A stretch of DNA of 64,000 nt from contig CM070517.1 of assembly GCA_036346375.1 (NCBI GenBank), forward strand, positions 14,115,161 to 14,179,160, in the 5' to 3' direction. This document shows, piece after piece, positions 31,986-41,629 of this stretch; position 1 is the first letter of the stretch, and every line of letters starts with the position of its first letter. The notes beneath the pieces were generated by a model. That model made no database searches. It was not told the DNA's origin and saw only the letters and a list, made by a program, of their open reading frames with translations. A program made the translations under genes and the position numbers. This DNA is from Guadua angustifolia. Its lineage: Eukaryota > Streptophyta > Magnoliopsida > Poales > Poaceae.

Positions 31986-33670
31986 CGCGGGGCAGAATTC
32001 GGCGGGATGGCTACGGCCCAGTCGGGATGCGCAGTCGGACTGGCAACAGCCTGCGACCGAAGGTCATCAGGGGCAGCCCGACTGATCGCTACGCCTGCGG
32101 GAATGCCACCAGGAGGCGGAGAGGCAGCGCTGGCTCTACTGGCAGCATCCTGAGGCGTGAGACCAACAGGGGCAGTAGTGCCGGCACTAGTAGGTGAACC
32201 TGCAAAAGAAGAAGAGCCAACAGGGGGTAATGTCGCCGTGTCAAGCTCCGACAGGAAGTCAAAATCGGAGGACGGAGGAGGGGAGCTTGACTCGGCGAAA
32301 GGAAAAGAAGACTCGTCAAAAACAACGTGACGAGAGATGATGACTCTGTTGGAGGAGAGATCAAGACAACGATATCCTTTGTGATCGGCCGAATAACCAA
32401 GGAACACACAAAGGGTCGAGCGAGGGGAAAGTTTGTGAGGGACAGTGGCGGAGAGGTTAGGATAGCACTTGCATCCAAAGACACGGAGATGGGAGTAGGA
32501 TGGTTGAATGCCATATAGTGCAAAGAAAGGAGTGGAAAAGCTCAATGTTTTAGTGGGATGGCGATTCAAGAGATATGTGGCAGTGTGCAAGGCTTCTACC
32601 CAATATGAAGGAGGAAGGGAGGCTTGAATTAACAAAGACCGAAGAATGTTGTTGGTGGTGCGAATAATACGCTCAGCTCTACCGTTTTGTGGCGAGGTGT
32701 GGGGGCAAGACATGCGAAGAGTGATCCCGCGGGTTAGGAATAACATGCGGGAGCTGGAGTTGTCAAACTCGCGACCATTGTCACATTGAATACTTTTAAT
32801 AGGTGCACCAAATTGCGTGGTAACATGGGAGAAGAAATGTGACAGCGTGGTGAGAGTGTCAGATTTGAGACGCAATGGAAACGTCCATAAGTAATGAGTG
32901 CAATCATCTAAAATAACAAGATAATATTTGTAACCTGAGACACTAAGAACAGGAGATGTCCAAAGATCACAATGAATTAAATCAAAGGGTTTAGATGCAC
33001 GAGATGACGAGCTAACAAATGGCAGGCGTGTATGGCGGCCAAGTTGACACGCATGACATAGGGAATCTAGCTCACCCTTATTACAATGAATGACACTAGT
33101 GTTTGCAAGTTTGGAAAAAACCTCAAGACCAAGATGACCAAGACGACGATGCCAAAGAATGGAGGATGTGCCAGCGGTGAGGGCATGGGGAAAAAACGCC
33201 TCTGGACGCAAGGGGTAAAGCTGCCCTGAGCTATTGCACCTGGCGATCACGTTCTTGGAGAGAAGGTCCTTCACAGAAACGCCAAACGGGTCAAACTCAA
33301 GGGAGCAATTATTATCAGTAGTAAATTTGCGAACAGAGATTAAGTTCTTAATAATGGAAGGAGATACAAGAACATCGCGTAATTGGAGGGAACCGCTGGC
33401 AGTAGGAAAACAAGTGGCACCGGTCGACGTGACAGGAAGAAAGGATCCATTGCCAACGATAATATGAGAAGGTGTAGAATTAGAGGATGGTTGGTGGGTG
33501 GAGAGATTACCGACATCCGAAGTCATATGGGAGGTAGCACCAGAGTCGAGGTACCAATCCGTGGTGGCGGGAGGATTTAGCGTCATCGTGTGAAACGAAT
33601 TAGCCAGCATGTTTTGATCCCATAATGAAGGGGTGGCGGCGAAGACCATGGTGCACCAGCGGCTTTGCAT
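31688..33670 (-). pseudogene. Copia protease and integrase open frame
   Basis: 660 codons are open. In order: the protease motif WYLDSGATSHMTSD (about residues 41-54); the GAG-pre-integrase zinc region with HRRLGH and CHACQLGRHTRLP; and the integrase core with the three acidic residues in the contexts HCDLW, QCDNGREF and SPQNGRAER. The C-terminal linker is Ser/Pro/Ala-rich. The frame then runs on as non-homologous sequence from about 31985, while the expected RT-side sequence continues in another frame, so a frameshift lies near there. On the gag side the frame extends upstream to a TAG at 33796-33794. Confidence 0.9.
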
Positions 33671-33793
33671 GGCGCCATCTTGGCTGCATGCATTGTAGTC
33701 TCCTGCGAAGAGAGCCTGGTGCTGCCGGTTGAACTGCAGAGGAGGACGTGGCCCAAGGAGACCCGCACCTGGGCGTGGAGCGGATGGGCCTGA

Positions 33794-34180
33794 CTAGACC
33801 TGGAAGGAGCCGGTCCAAGGGTTGAACGCTGTTGGCCAGCCCAGCCGATCGGTCCCGCCTGAGGAAGTCCTAGCGCCAGACGAAGCACCGCCACCAGATG
33901 AAGCGCCGCCAGAAGGCTCGCCTCGACGGCCGCGGCGACGGTTTTTATGTCCACCGCGCGAGCCGGAGGAGCCTCCAGAGACGTTCCCATCGGAGGACGC
34001 AGGGCTGGAGGTGCTGCGATTTGTAGAGCCACCAGACGGAGAAGAGGACGTACCGGTGATGAAAGCAGACGCAGAAGCAGTAGATGGCTTATGAGCCATG
34101 GTGAGTTCTTCCAAAAGCAGGTCGGAGCGAACTGCCAGGAACGACGGAAAGGGCTTCTGGTGCTTGAGAAGGGCTGTCAT
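33794..34180 (-). pseudogene. Copia gag, C-terminal part
   Basis: It continues the gag after a frame break near 34210, with SYMTALLKHQKPFPSF and the following SDLLLEELTMAHK, then a Gly/Ser/Arg-rich tail. No CCHC zinc knuckle is visible; the basic GGHKNRRRGRRGE stretch may replace it in nucleic-acid binding. It ends at an in-frame TAG, after which the same frame leads into the protease. Confidence 0.82.
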
Positions 34181-34220
34181 GTAGGAGAACTTGTCGTTGA
34201 GGCCGCAAGGGCGTTGAGGA

Positions 34221-34814
34221 CTAAGGTCCGGTCAGGCACGGGTTCGCCAAGATCACCGAGGGCGTCCGCCATGCCCTTGATTTCTGACGATGATCTGTGA
34301 TTGACAAGTCGCCTTGAACGAAGTTCCGGAATTTGGCGTCGAGATAGAGAGCACGAGTTTCCTTGTTGCCAAGGAACTGTTGCTCAAGACCAAGCCAGAC
34401 GGAGCGCGCCGTGGCCTCGCGGTTCATGACGAGTTCCAGTAAGTCCGACGAAATCGTGCCGTAAAGCCACGACTTGACCGTGCAGTCAAGTTGTGACCAT
34501 GCGTCATCGTCCGGATCGCCGTCATCGGAGAGAACATGATCATCGAGAGCATACTTGCCGAGGGTGTTGAGGAGGAGAGTCGACCACTTGCTGTAGTTGG
34601 CGGAGTCGACGTCGAGGACGACGGGCACCAAAGTCTTGATCGACTGCACAACAACAGCTTGAGCGTGAAGTCCACTGCGTGCATTGGCGACGGCAAGGGC
34701 GCGCATGTCGGCGGCGCGTTGAGCATCCAGGCGGGCGCGCTCAAGTTCGGCAGCCGCACGAGCAATGCGATTCTGCTCCTCTTGCATCAAGTAGGCTGGG
34801 TCTTCAGAAGACAT
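34221..34814 (-). pseudogene. Copia gag, N-terminal part
   Basis: Starts MSSEDPAYLMQEEQNRIARA, followed by a charged helical stretch and the UBN2-type core: VLDVDSANYSKWSTL, LGKYALDDHVLSDD, SWLYGTISSDLLELVM, ARSVWLGLEQQFLGNKE. The expected continuation is lost after SITDHRQK near 34290 by an apparent one-base indel, and a second break lies near 34210. The related gag at positions 1-492 is open across the equivalent N-terminal region. Confidence 0.88.
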
Positions 34815-34940
34815 GACGAGATGTTAGGGGAAGGCCGGCGAACACCAGCGAGCCGAGCGCGCGGAGGGACGCCAGCGACGGCGGTCGCGGTGGTCGGCGA
34901 CGGCTAGGGTTTGCGGAAGCGGAGAGGCCGCAGAAGCGAA

Positions 34941-34956
34941 CCGTCTCTTGATACCA
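34941..34956 (-). other. Primer-binding site of the young copia element
   Basis: TGGTATCAAGAGACGG directly follows the LTR end on the minus strand: initiator tRNA-Met type. Confidence 0.88.
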
Positions 34957-35219
34957 TGAAAGCGTAAAAGAGTTTATTGATCTTCATTAGCAAGGATCGG
35001 TTACATAAATAGAGTACATGAGAGAGGCAACACCGCAACAGACTAGAGATAAGATGCATGCATGCTAAACGTATAGAAGGACTAGATACAATAGACATGC
35101 ATGCAAACTATAGAAGATATCCTGGGTTGTTGCCGTAGATAGCCGATCCTGGCTCAACTAATTGCGCTTTCCATGCATGGACATATACGTAGACGCCAGG
35201 CTATACATATACGCTAACA
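34957..35219 (-). repeat. 5' LTR of the young copia element
   Basis: 263 bp, differing at one visible base from the LTR at 29949-30211. It is followed by the ATTTC target duplication and then by the glucanase pseudogene in register. Confidence 0.95.
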
Positions 35220-35846
35220 ATTTCTTATGCATTCAACAGCTACTACCAGCAGCAGAAGCAGGACGCAAAGAGTTGTGCCTTTGATGGGCTTGGGATGATA
35301 ACCTACCTCGATCCATCCATGAGCGATTGCCACTTTCTGGTTGGCATTGATGATAGTAGAAGCTCTGCAGTCGCCCCTTACGGCTGCGGCTGTGGGGTTT
35401 GTTGTGGGTTGTGGGGTTTAGCTTTCTGGGTGTTCATGTACCTTAGAATGATGGTCTCGGCCTGATGTCCTAACTTATTCATCTCGCCACGATATGCGTG
35501 CCCTGGTGAAATAGCTTGTAAGATTTGGTTTGGTGGGTGGGGAAGGGGGGTGTTATGAGGAGACAATCTACTTATATATATGTATGAAAATTAATTTGTT
35601 GGTGAAATTTCGCCTTTGCAATTCTGCACTTTCTGATTCTCAGTTTCCCACGTGTTAAAGGACAAAAAGCTGTACTGAATATGTCACCTGAAGTAATTCT
35701 GAAGGAACCAAGAGATGTTTTATCGGCGAGTAGCAGTATTCCAGTACACATTACATGCTCAGAGGAGCAGTGGAGTACAACATTATTCCAACATAATTTA
35801 TTTCATATTTTTCATATTACTGGTCAACAAGCCTGAGCGTCTGTTT

Positions 35847-36279
35847 TCAGAGAGCCGATGGCGGCGGTGTAGGCGGGCAGCAGTTGTCGCCACAGCATGC
35901 ATGGCCACAGGTTACCTTTGGATGCTGCACCAGCCAGCAGCACTGGCATGCTGAAATGAAACGAATCCAAGATGAAGTTCAGAAAAAAAAAATCCATGAG
36001 ATGATGTGAACATGTCAACAGCAGAGAAATATGACTGACTAACTAAGCTGCTGGGCTGCAATCCTACTTAAAAGAAACGAACTTACCAAGAAAAACTAAA
36101 TTAACATCATGGTGTCACGTCGATGTTTCAGGAACACTAAGGAAAAAAACCCTAAGCATGGAGAAATAAATAGACAGTTTCCTGATTCATGACTTACGCA
36201 GTGAAGCAGTGGTTGCTGTGATGAAGAGTGCAAGCAGCATGAGCCAGGACACAAGGGCAAGAATAGTCTTCTTCCTCAT
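35847..36279 (-). CDS. Small secreted 8-cysteine peptide, two exons (copy 2)
   Basis: Exon 1 is 36279-36198 and exon 2 is 35950-35847, with the same donor, acceptor, length (61 residues) and stop as copy 1. The cysteine pattern C-x-C-C-x10-C-x3-C-C-x3-C-C is unchanged. Differences from copy 1: a GCT-to-ACT change in the signal peptide (Ala5 to Thr) and two silent third-base changes in exon 2 (Thr and Ala codons). The TATA-like run is preserved at about 36364-36377. Unlike its glucanase neighbour, this copy shows no damage, so both copies could be expressed. Family and function are not recognised. Confidence 0.66.
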
Positions 36280-36363
36280 ATCTCTTGTTTCTTCTGTCTC
36301 CTCTTGATGCTTCAGAGTTGTGAGCTTTCAGGAGATCTACATGCAGATATGGAAATGTGCTAT

Positions 36364-36377
36364 GTATATATATATAC
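36364..36377 (-). promoter_or_regulatory. TATA-like run upstream of peptide gene copy 2
   Basis: TATATATATACATA on the minus strand, at the same distance from the ATG as in copy 1. Confidence 0.48.
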
Positions 36378-37087
36378 TAATTGAGAGAGTTCAAGCTGGC
36401 TAACTGAGCATCTTCCATACGCCGTTGCTGGAATTTTAGATAAGATGCAGCCGCTTTACTGGACTTGATCTGTTGGAGTATATGTTGAACTGTCGACAAC
36501 TTGATATCACGTCAGAATCTGTCAGTGTTGACTCTTGGAATGGTATTTTTCACGATTTCTTCGTCGCTTACGTGCAGTGCAGTTCAAATCCAGTGTTGTT
36601 TCTGACCAATAAATAAATTGAGCGGTGATGTTATCTAACATCCGAAAAATTTTAGGGTTTACGTAAGACTTAAGATTTTGAGGACCGTAAAATGGTGACA
36701 AGGTAATGTAGTACGAGCTCAAAAGCAGTCAGAGCTGTGCAAACAAGAATCTTGTCATACGCTGTTTCATAATACATGGCCCTATTTCTTTTTCCCACAA
36801 AGTCTTTGAGGCTAATCTTCGACGCTCAATTGTGTCACCATATTAACAACGAGTATAAACTTGTAACCATATGAATGCTCATTTAAAGGCGAATCTAGCG
36901 GCACTATATTTACATGATCGAATTAATATATTATTGAGCAATTGTTTGCAAAATTTACGAAGTTTGACTATTGTTCTAAGTTACTATATTTAATCTTCAC
37001 ATGAGTCCATGGGCTTAGTTAATCTTTACTTCTTAAGGATGTCCTACAATTAGCAATTGCAAACTGTCCCAAACATCTAGGAGAAAT

Positions 37088-37304
37088 CACACATAATTGT
37101 AGTAATACCATTAACTAACTAATTAACTGTCTTATGAATAATTAGTTAATTGTCTCTCAGCGCCTTTGACTAACTGGGCCCTCAACTATTCAATGTTAAT
37201 GATAAGTTGACAGTTAATTAGTTAGTTAATGGTATTACTACAATTATGTGTGAAACAGTTTCACATTGAATAGTTGAGGGCCCAGTTAGTCAGATGCGCT
37301 GAGA
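37088..37304. repeat. Interleaved inverted repeats, intact copy
   Basis: Arm A, 37088-37131 (CACACATAATTGTAGTAATA...), pairs with A' at 37209-37252. Arm B, about 37155-37196 (TCTCAGCGCCTTTGACTAAC...), pairs with B' at 37263-37304. Arms of about 40 bp are nearly perfect. The order is A-B-A'-B', so the two hairpins cannot both form as simple nested stems on one strand. Likely the overlap of two MITE-like insertions, or one insertion followed by rearrangement. Confidence 0.82.
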
Positions 37305-37586
37305 CAGCAGCTCCATATCAGTGTGAACCTTTTCTTCTATTCAGTAGCTAAATACATCGAGTGAAATTTGTGAAAATTCGTTCGAAACAACTCATCATAG
37401 TTACAAAAAAATCACGCAAACTCAAAATCTGCTGCAGCTGCCTAATATATTCATGTGAGAACTGGCAACCGATGAACGAAAGCCCCAATGTCTTTCAGTT
37501 ACCGTCAGGAGTGGAGGTCTATGTTCGAGCTGCAACAATCATTTCGCTGAAACTGTTCACAAATATTTGCAGTGAGGTCTGCGACC

Positions 37587-40480
37587 TCAAGTGAACCGTA
37601 TGGGTAGAACCACCACGACAAACATAAAGGTCATTATGAAAAGCATAAGCTATTGGAAGTGTGAAATCATATGCTGAAAAATTGGCTGAGTAATGAAATT
37701 AGCATTGCAAAGTAATTTTGGTTATGGCATGTGTGGTGCTTGTGCATGTATTGTTTCAGACGTTTATTTGATATGCTGGTGATAGCATGATAAAGATTTT
37801 GCTTGATGCAATGCGCTCGTGTGAGTGGTTGCATGGATTGACTTTGAGTCAAGTCGTGGACTTGTGCTCAGATTCGGTTCTTGTTTATTCATGTGCGGTG
37901 TTGCTCGAGGCTGACGTGGTCGATGTGGGACGGAACTAGGTTCATGGAGGAACTGAGGTTCGGAACTAGGTTCAGGGAGGAATCGAGGTCTTGGTGGTCA
38001 AGGAGGTTATGCGAGACGTTCGGACTAGAAAATATACACATGGAGGCTGGTTAGTCACGTGAGTATGGCATGTGGACTGTACACGCATGCAAGAGTTATA
38101 TTTGGTCATGTTTGGGCCAGGTTGAGATGTATACGAACTCTTTCCATGTTGGAAGTGGAGTTGTATTCAATCTCTTTATGTTTGCTCAGTATAAATAGGA
38201 GGAGGTGTCTCCTGTTTATGTGAGTTAGGTTTTAGGGTTTGTACTTTTTTTGTTTTGGAGTACTGTACCAGATAAATAAAATCCTTCTTGCAAATCCGAG
38301 CATCCTGTGCATCACGACGTGAAGAAGAAAATCCTTGCAACTAGAAGTTTTTAGCACTTGATCTTTATTCTATTGCGGCGTGAGGAAAAATCAAGGAAGT
38401 TTTTCTTTGTGGCTGTTCATCCCGTGTGGCGGCCGGAAAGACTGAAGCGGGCAACTAGATAATTCTTGCCTTCCTGGCCGGCCGGCGGAGCTAGATTGCC
38501 GCATGCATGCGAGATTTTCTTGATTGGCTTACCTCTGAAAAACCTTGGTCCGGCGTAGTTGAAGCCAGCAAGGGAGTCAGGCGACTAAAAGTTTAGTCCG
38601 GCATAAGTGATTCTCATTTGGTCCGTCGCTGCTTCTGTAAATCAATTCCCATCATTATCAATTCAGTCATTTTACGAAGGTAATATCTTTAGATCCATAG
38701 GTCCGATCGAGTTGATTCTTTTTGGGTTAGATTTGGAATTGAATCTAGTTCCTACAGTTAAAATTTCACATCAATCCAACGGTTGAATCTTCAGAAATTA
38801 CTATTTTTGTGAACTAGTTGCCAGACTGCTCGCCGATTGCGGAAACTGGTCGCCCGACTACTCTCCAACTACGAAAGTGGTCGCCCGACTACTCTCCGAT
38901 TGCGTGAACCAGTCTCCTGACTGTTCGCCGACTGCGTGAACTGGTCTCCCGACTGGTCTCCGACTGTTCGCCGATTGTGAACTGGTCTTCAATCAATTTG
39001 AGTTTAAATTAGGGTGTGTTAGAAAAAATCATCAAAAATTTGCTATTAATTTCCGTGCAATCATTCACCCTACTCTGATTACTATATTAGTATATTTCGA
39101 TCCTACAGGAAGCATGTTGTCATGGAGGCCAATGAATACACAACTCCACTGCTCGGGCATTTGCACGGCCGTCGCTCGGTGCCTGCCGAGCTATGTTCCA
39201 CAGCCCTCTCAGTTGAATCAAGTATCTGTAACAACAGTAAGTGAACATTCTCGATAAGCATCCAGCAAAAGGAGAGAATTTTACATTCAGGAGGTCATCA
39301 AGTACTATCCTTGGATGAATCATATATTTGTAGTGGACTGATCCTGTTACAGCACAATACTGCATTATTGACAGTTCGTATGCTCATGCATGTTATGCCT
39401 GAAGTCATTGCAACCAAATAAAAAGAACTAATTTAAACCGGTACACCGGCTTACCAACTCAATATTAGAGAGGACAGCAAGGAGAATGGGAATGGGAGAA
39501 AAGAGAGGTCAGGTGGGAGGAATGGTACACAATTGTGTCCCTGACATATCGGATTTTCATGTAATTTGACTGACGGAATGGTAATTTGGACAGAGGGGGT
39601 AGATTGCAACTTAAGGAAAATGTAGGGATTTCAATTACCAGTGTTTCCTTCCAAGAGGGTGCAGAGGATTAGTCGCAAAATCCGTTTTTATTGATTACAA
39701 GCACCTACCTGTTGCTCCAAACTGATCCAACACTAAACGGTTCTAGTAAACTGCATCATCGACTTTCCAGGAAGAATTCTAGCAGAGGCAATTGATTTGC
39801 ATGTTTGCCAAGTTTTATCCATTGACAAAAATAAGTCAATTCAAAATATCAAGAAAGAAAGAAAAAGCCTACATTCTCTATCTCTTGAACAGATTGGTTC
39901 ATCAAAAGACTACTTTCCTTCAGTTGGCATGCTAATTCAACGATTTCATCAGTCAAACCTTCTTGCAGCTTCCTGCAAGATGAAATCAACAAAAGTATAG
40001 CCAGTATGTTCGTCTGTTCATGTTATGCAAGCCTAAATTCTTCACGGAGAGTACTCATAATGGAAACATCAAAAGAAAACAGTATTAAAAAAGTAACATT
40101 TGAACCAAATACAGCTACTGTAACATCAACACTTAGGAGACCAGTAAAAAGGACTAAAAGTTGTTGTGGGTAAAATTACCATATAAGAAACTCAAGCAAT
40201 TTTGAATATATCTATGTTTCTCAATTTGAGCCTGATCTGCTGCATCCAATCTAATAGGTGCACCAACATCTCTTTCTTTCTTATGGACAGTTTGTCCAGC
40301 CTCTACCTGAACTCTGCTTAATCACAACAATTAGCTGGAACTATTGTAGGAAGAAAAAGACTCGGAACCAATTCTGCACATGCAAGTGAACAGAGTTAAC
40401 TTGCGTCAATCTCGACCTCAATCCTGAGGATAAGTCTATTGGATTTGTTATTTGTTCTGTTTCAGAAGAACTTTCTTTTC
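37587..40480 (-). pseudogene. USE1-type SNARE (vesicle transport protein) pseudogene
   Basis: USE1 is a tail-anchored SNARE acting in Golgi-to-ER traffic. On the minus strand: a possible exon near 40470-40395; an exon at 40313-40212 (RLDAADQAQIEKHR); an exon at 39972-39873 (KLQEGLTDEIVELACQLKES, LLMNQSVQEIEN); and the last exon, starting 39225 (ILDSTERAVEHS, then VYSLASMTTCF), which continues beyond a 1.45-kb solo LTR at 37659-37587 as a hydrophobic tail (FMFVVVVLPIR) to a TGA. The order matches the central region, SNARE helix and tail anchor of plant USE1 proteins as I know them. Defects: the donor after 40212 is AT instead of GT; there is frame disturbance after AVEHS; a TAG stands before the tail; and the LTR is inserted. 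The 5' part is missing, probably cut by the CACTA at 40609. Confidence 0.8.
37660..39107 (+). mobile_element. Solo LTR (1448 bp) inserted in the USE1 pseudogene
   Basis: Starts TGTGAAATCATATG and ends TTTCGATCCTACA, flanked by perfect 5-bp duplications GGAAG (37655-37659 and 39108-39112). Removing it and one duplication rejoins the two halves of the USE1 last exon in phase. A TATA box (GTATAAATAGG near 38190) and an AATAAA (near 38274) on the plus strand give its orientation. A 35-40-bp degenerate tandem repeat (GGTCGCCCGACTACTCTCC type) occupies 38820-38995. No internal region or second LTR is present, so it arose by LTR-LTR recombination. Confidence 0.9.
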
Positions 40481-41134
40481 TCTGATGTTATCAACTGCCT
40501 TTGCATAAGCTGGCTGAATCAGCAGAAAGAAGGTCATAGAAATTGCCTATAAATGTGCTATGTGATTATGAAAAGCATTTTGCACTTACATAACTGAGAA
40601 CTTAACACTACCACAAAAGGGGCTATATTAGACACATCATCACAGACGGTTTTAGGAATAAATCGTCTGTGATGTGTTTCGGGCACATTGTAGACGGGTT
40701 GTGGCTGAAACCGTCTGCGATGTCTGATTATCACAGACAATTTCATCAACGAACTGTCTGTGATAAAAGGGAGAAGTTCACAGTCGGTTTATGGATAAAA
40801 TTGGCTGTGATGAGGGAAATATCACAGACGGTTTTATCGACAAACCGACTGTGATGATATGTATAACTTCACAGACGGTTTGTGGATAAAACAGTCTGTG
40901 ATATTACCCTCATCACATACGTGTTTATCCACGAACCATCTGTGATCATCGATTGAAAGCAGCAAATGCGCGCCTTACAAAAAAGACTACTGGATTGAGA
41001 ACTAGATTGTATTATATATATATAAGAAGAAGTATTACAAAAGTCTTTGATGATTTTGAGAACTAGATTGCATTATATACAAGAAAATAAGCATTACAAA
41101 AGACTACGTACAAAAGTACTTTAACTAAAAAAGA

Positions 41135-41551
41135 CTACTCGTCGTCGCCAGAGTAGTCGTCGTCGGAGTCGGCGGAGTCCTCGTTGCGGCTGTCCGGGTC
41201 CTCGCTTGAGCGGCTCGGTCTGGATATCCTCCAGCTCCCAGCCGTTGAGAAATCCCTCCAATGAGTCATAGCTTTCGTCGTCGTCGGAGCAGGAAGAGGC
41301 CGGCGCCGAACGCTTCTGCCCGGCGCAGCTCGAGGTGGAGGCGCCAAGTAGTGGGCAGCCGGTGAATCCATGGAGATGGCGCCGGTGTGGTGTTGTAGCC
41401 ATTGGCGCAAGGGCATGCCAGCGGGTCTGGTCGGAGGTGCAATCGAAGGTGGCGGTGGTGAGGGTTTGTAGGCGGCGTCTGGGGGGGGGGTGGAGCCATC
41501 AAAGGAGGAGCCGTCGGAGGAACTTTTTGGGTTGCTCGTGGCGGGCGGCAT
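41135..41551 (-). CDS. Putative Pro/Ser-rich acidic-tailed protein inside the CACTA element
   Basis: 139 codons from ATG 41551 (MPPATSNPKSSSDGSSFDGS...) to a stop at 41135. The middle is proline-rich (PSPPPPSIAPPTRP), followed by an Arg-rich patch and an acidic C-terminus (DSADSDDDYSGDDE). The frame also extends upstream without a stop to 41998, but that part lies over repeats and the internal Met follows them. No domain is recognised. Its place inside a CACTA element suggests an element-encoded accessory protein or a captured host fragment. Confidence that it is a gene is modest. Confidence 0.35.
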   Translation of the reverse strand: MPPATSNPKSSSDGSSFDGSTPPPDAAYKPSPPPPSIAPPTRPAGMPLRQWLQHHTGAISMDSPAAHYLAPPPRAAPGRSVRRRPLPAPTTTKAMTHWRDFSTAGSWRISRPSRSSEDPDSRNEDSADSDDDYSGDDE

Positions 41552-41629
41552 CGTTGGAGGGGATATTTTGTGCTGATGACGATTATAAAGGCGGTCGATA
41601 AGCCTCTCTGTTCTTATAGGCGCGGAATT

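Larger units (their letters stand above)
29949..35219 (-). mobile_element. Young Ty1/copia retrotransposon, 5271 bp, defective
   Basis: Identical-length LTRs of 263 bp (29949-30211 and 34957-35219) differ at one visible position. Perfect 5-bp target duplications ATTTC lie at 29944-29948 and 35220-35224. The order on the minus strand is LTR, primer-binding site, gag, protease, integrase, RT, RNase H remnant, polypurine tract, LTR, the copia order. Coding capacity is broken: frame breaks in gag, a stop between gag and protease, a frame change between integrase and RT, a 132-bp duplication in RT and loss of part of RNase H. Near-identical LTRs with a damaged coding region suggest movement by proteins supplied in trans, or sequence errors. 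Confidence 0.95.
29341..35463 (+). pseudogene. GH17-X8 glucanase copy 2: 5'-truncated and split by copia
   Basis: Sequence equivalent to exon 2 of the intact gene from 26217 onward starts abruptly at 29341, preceded by CACTA sequence. It runs to 29948, is interrupted by a 5.27-kb copia element, and resumes at 35220 to the TGA at 35463. Exon 1, the intron and the acid/base Glu motif are missing; the nucleophile motif GEVGWPTEG and the X8 domain remain but are split. The first 608 bp differ from the intact gene at about two positions (a Ser-to-Thr codon and a Val-to-Ile codon at the insertion site). The far part has Arg-to-His and Cys-to-Tyr changes. An open frame from 29302 fuses 13 unrelated codons in phase to the fragment, probably by chance. 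Not expected to make an active enzyme. Confidence 0.9.
35220..37286. repeat. Second copy of the glucanase-peptide segment (matches 26820-28866)
   Basis: Collinear with the first copy across the glucanase 3' end, the intergenic region, the peptide gene and the interleaved repeat, with only scattered substitutions and a few short indels (for example near 35542 and 36030). Together with 29341-29944 (matching 26217-26820) it shows a recent tandem duplication. Confidence 0.93.

Noticed and set aside
39330..39345. TTTGTAGTGG as a possible right end of the CACTA at 28867
   Set aside because: It has only a short match, no subterminal repeats beside it, and no AGT duplication after it. It lies within an intron of the USE1 pseudogene.
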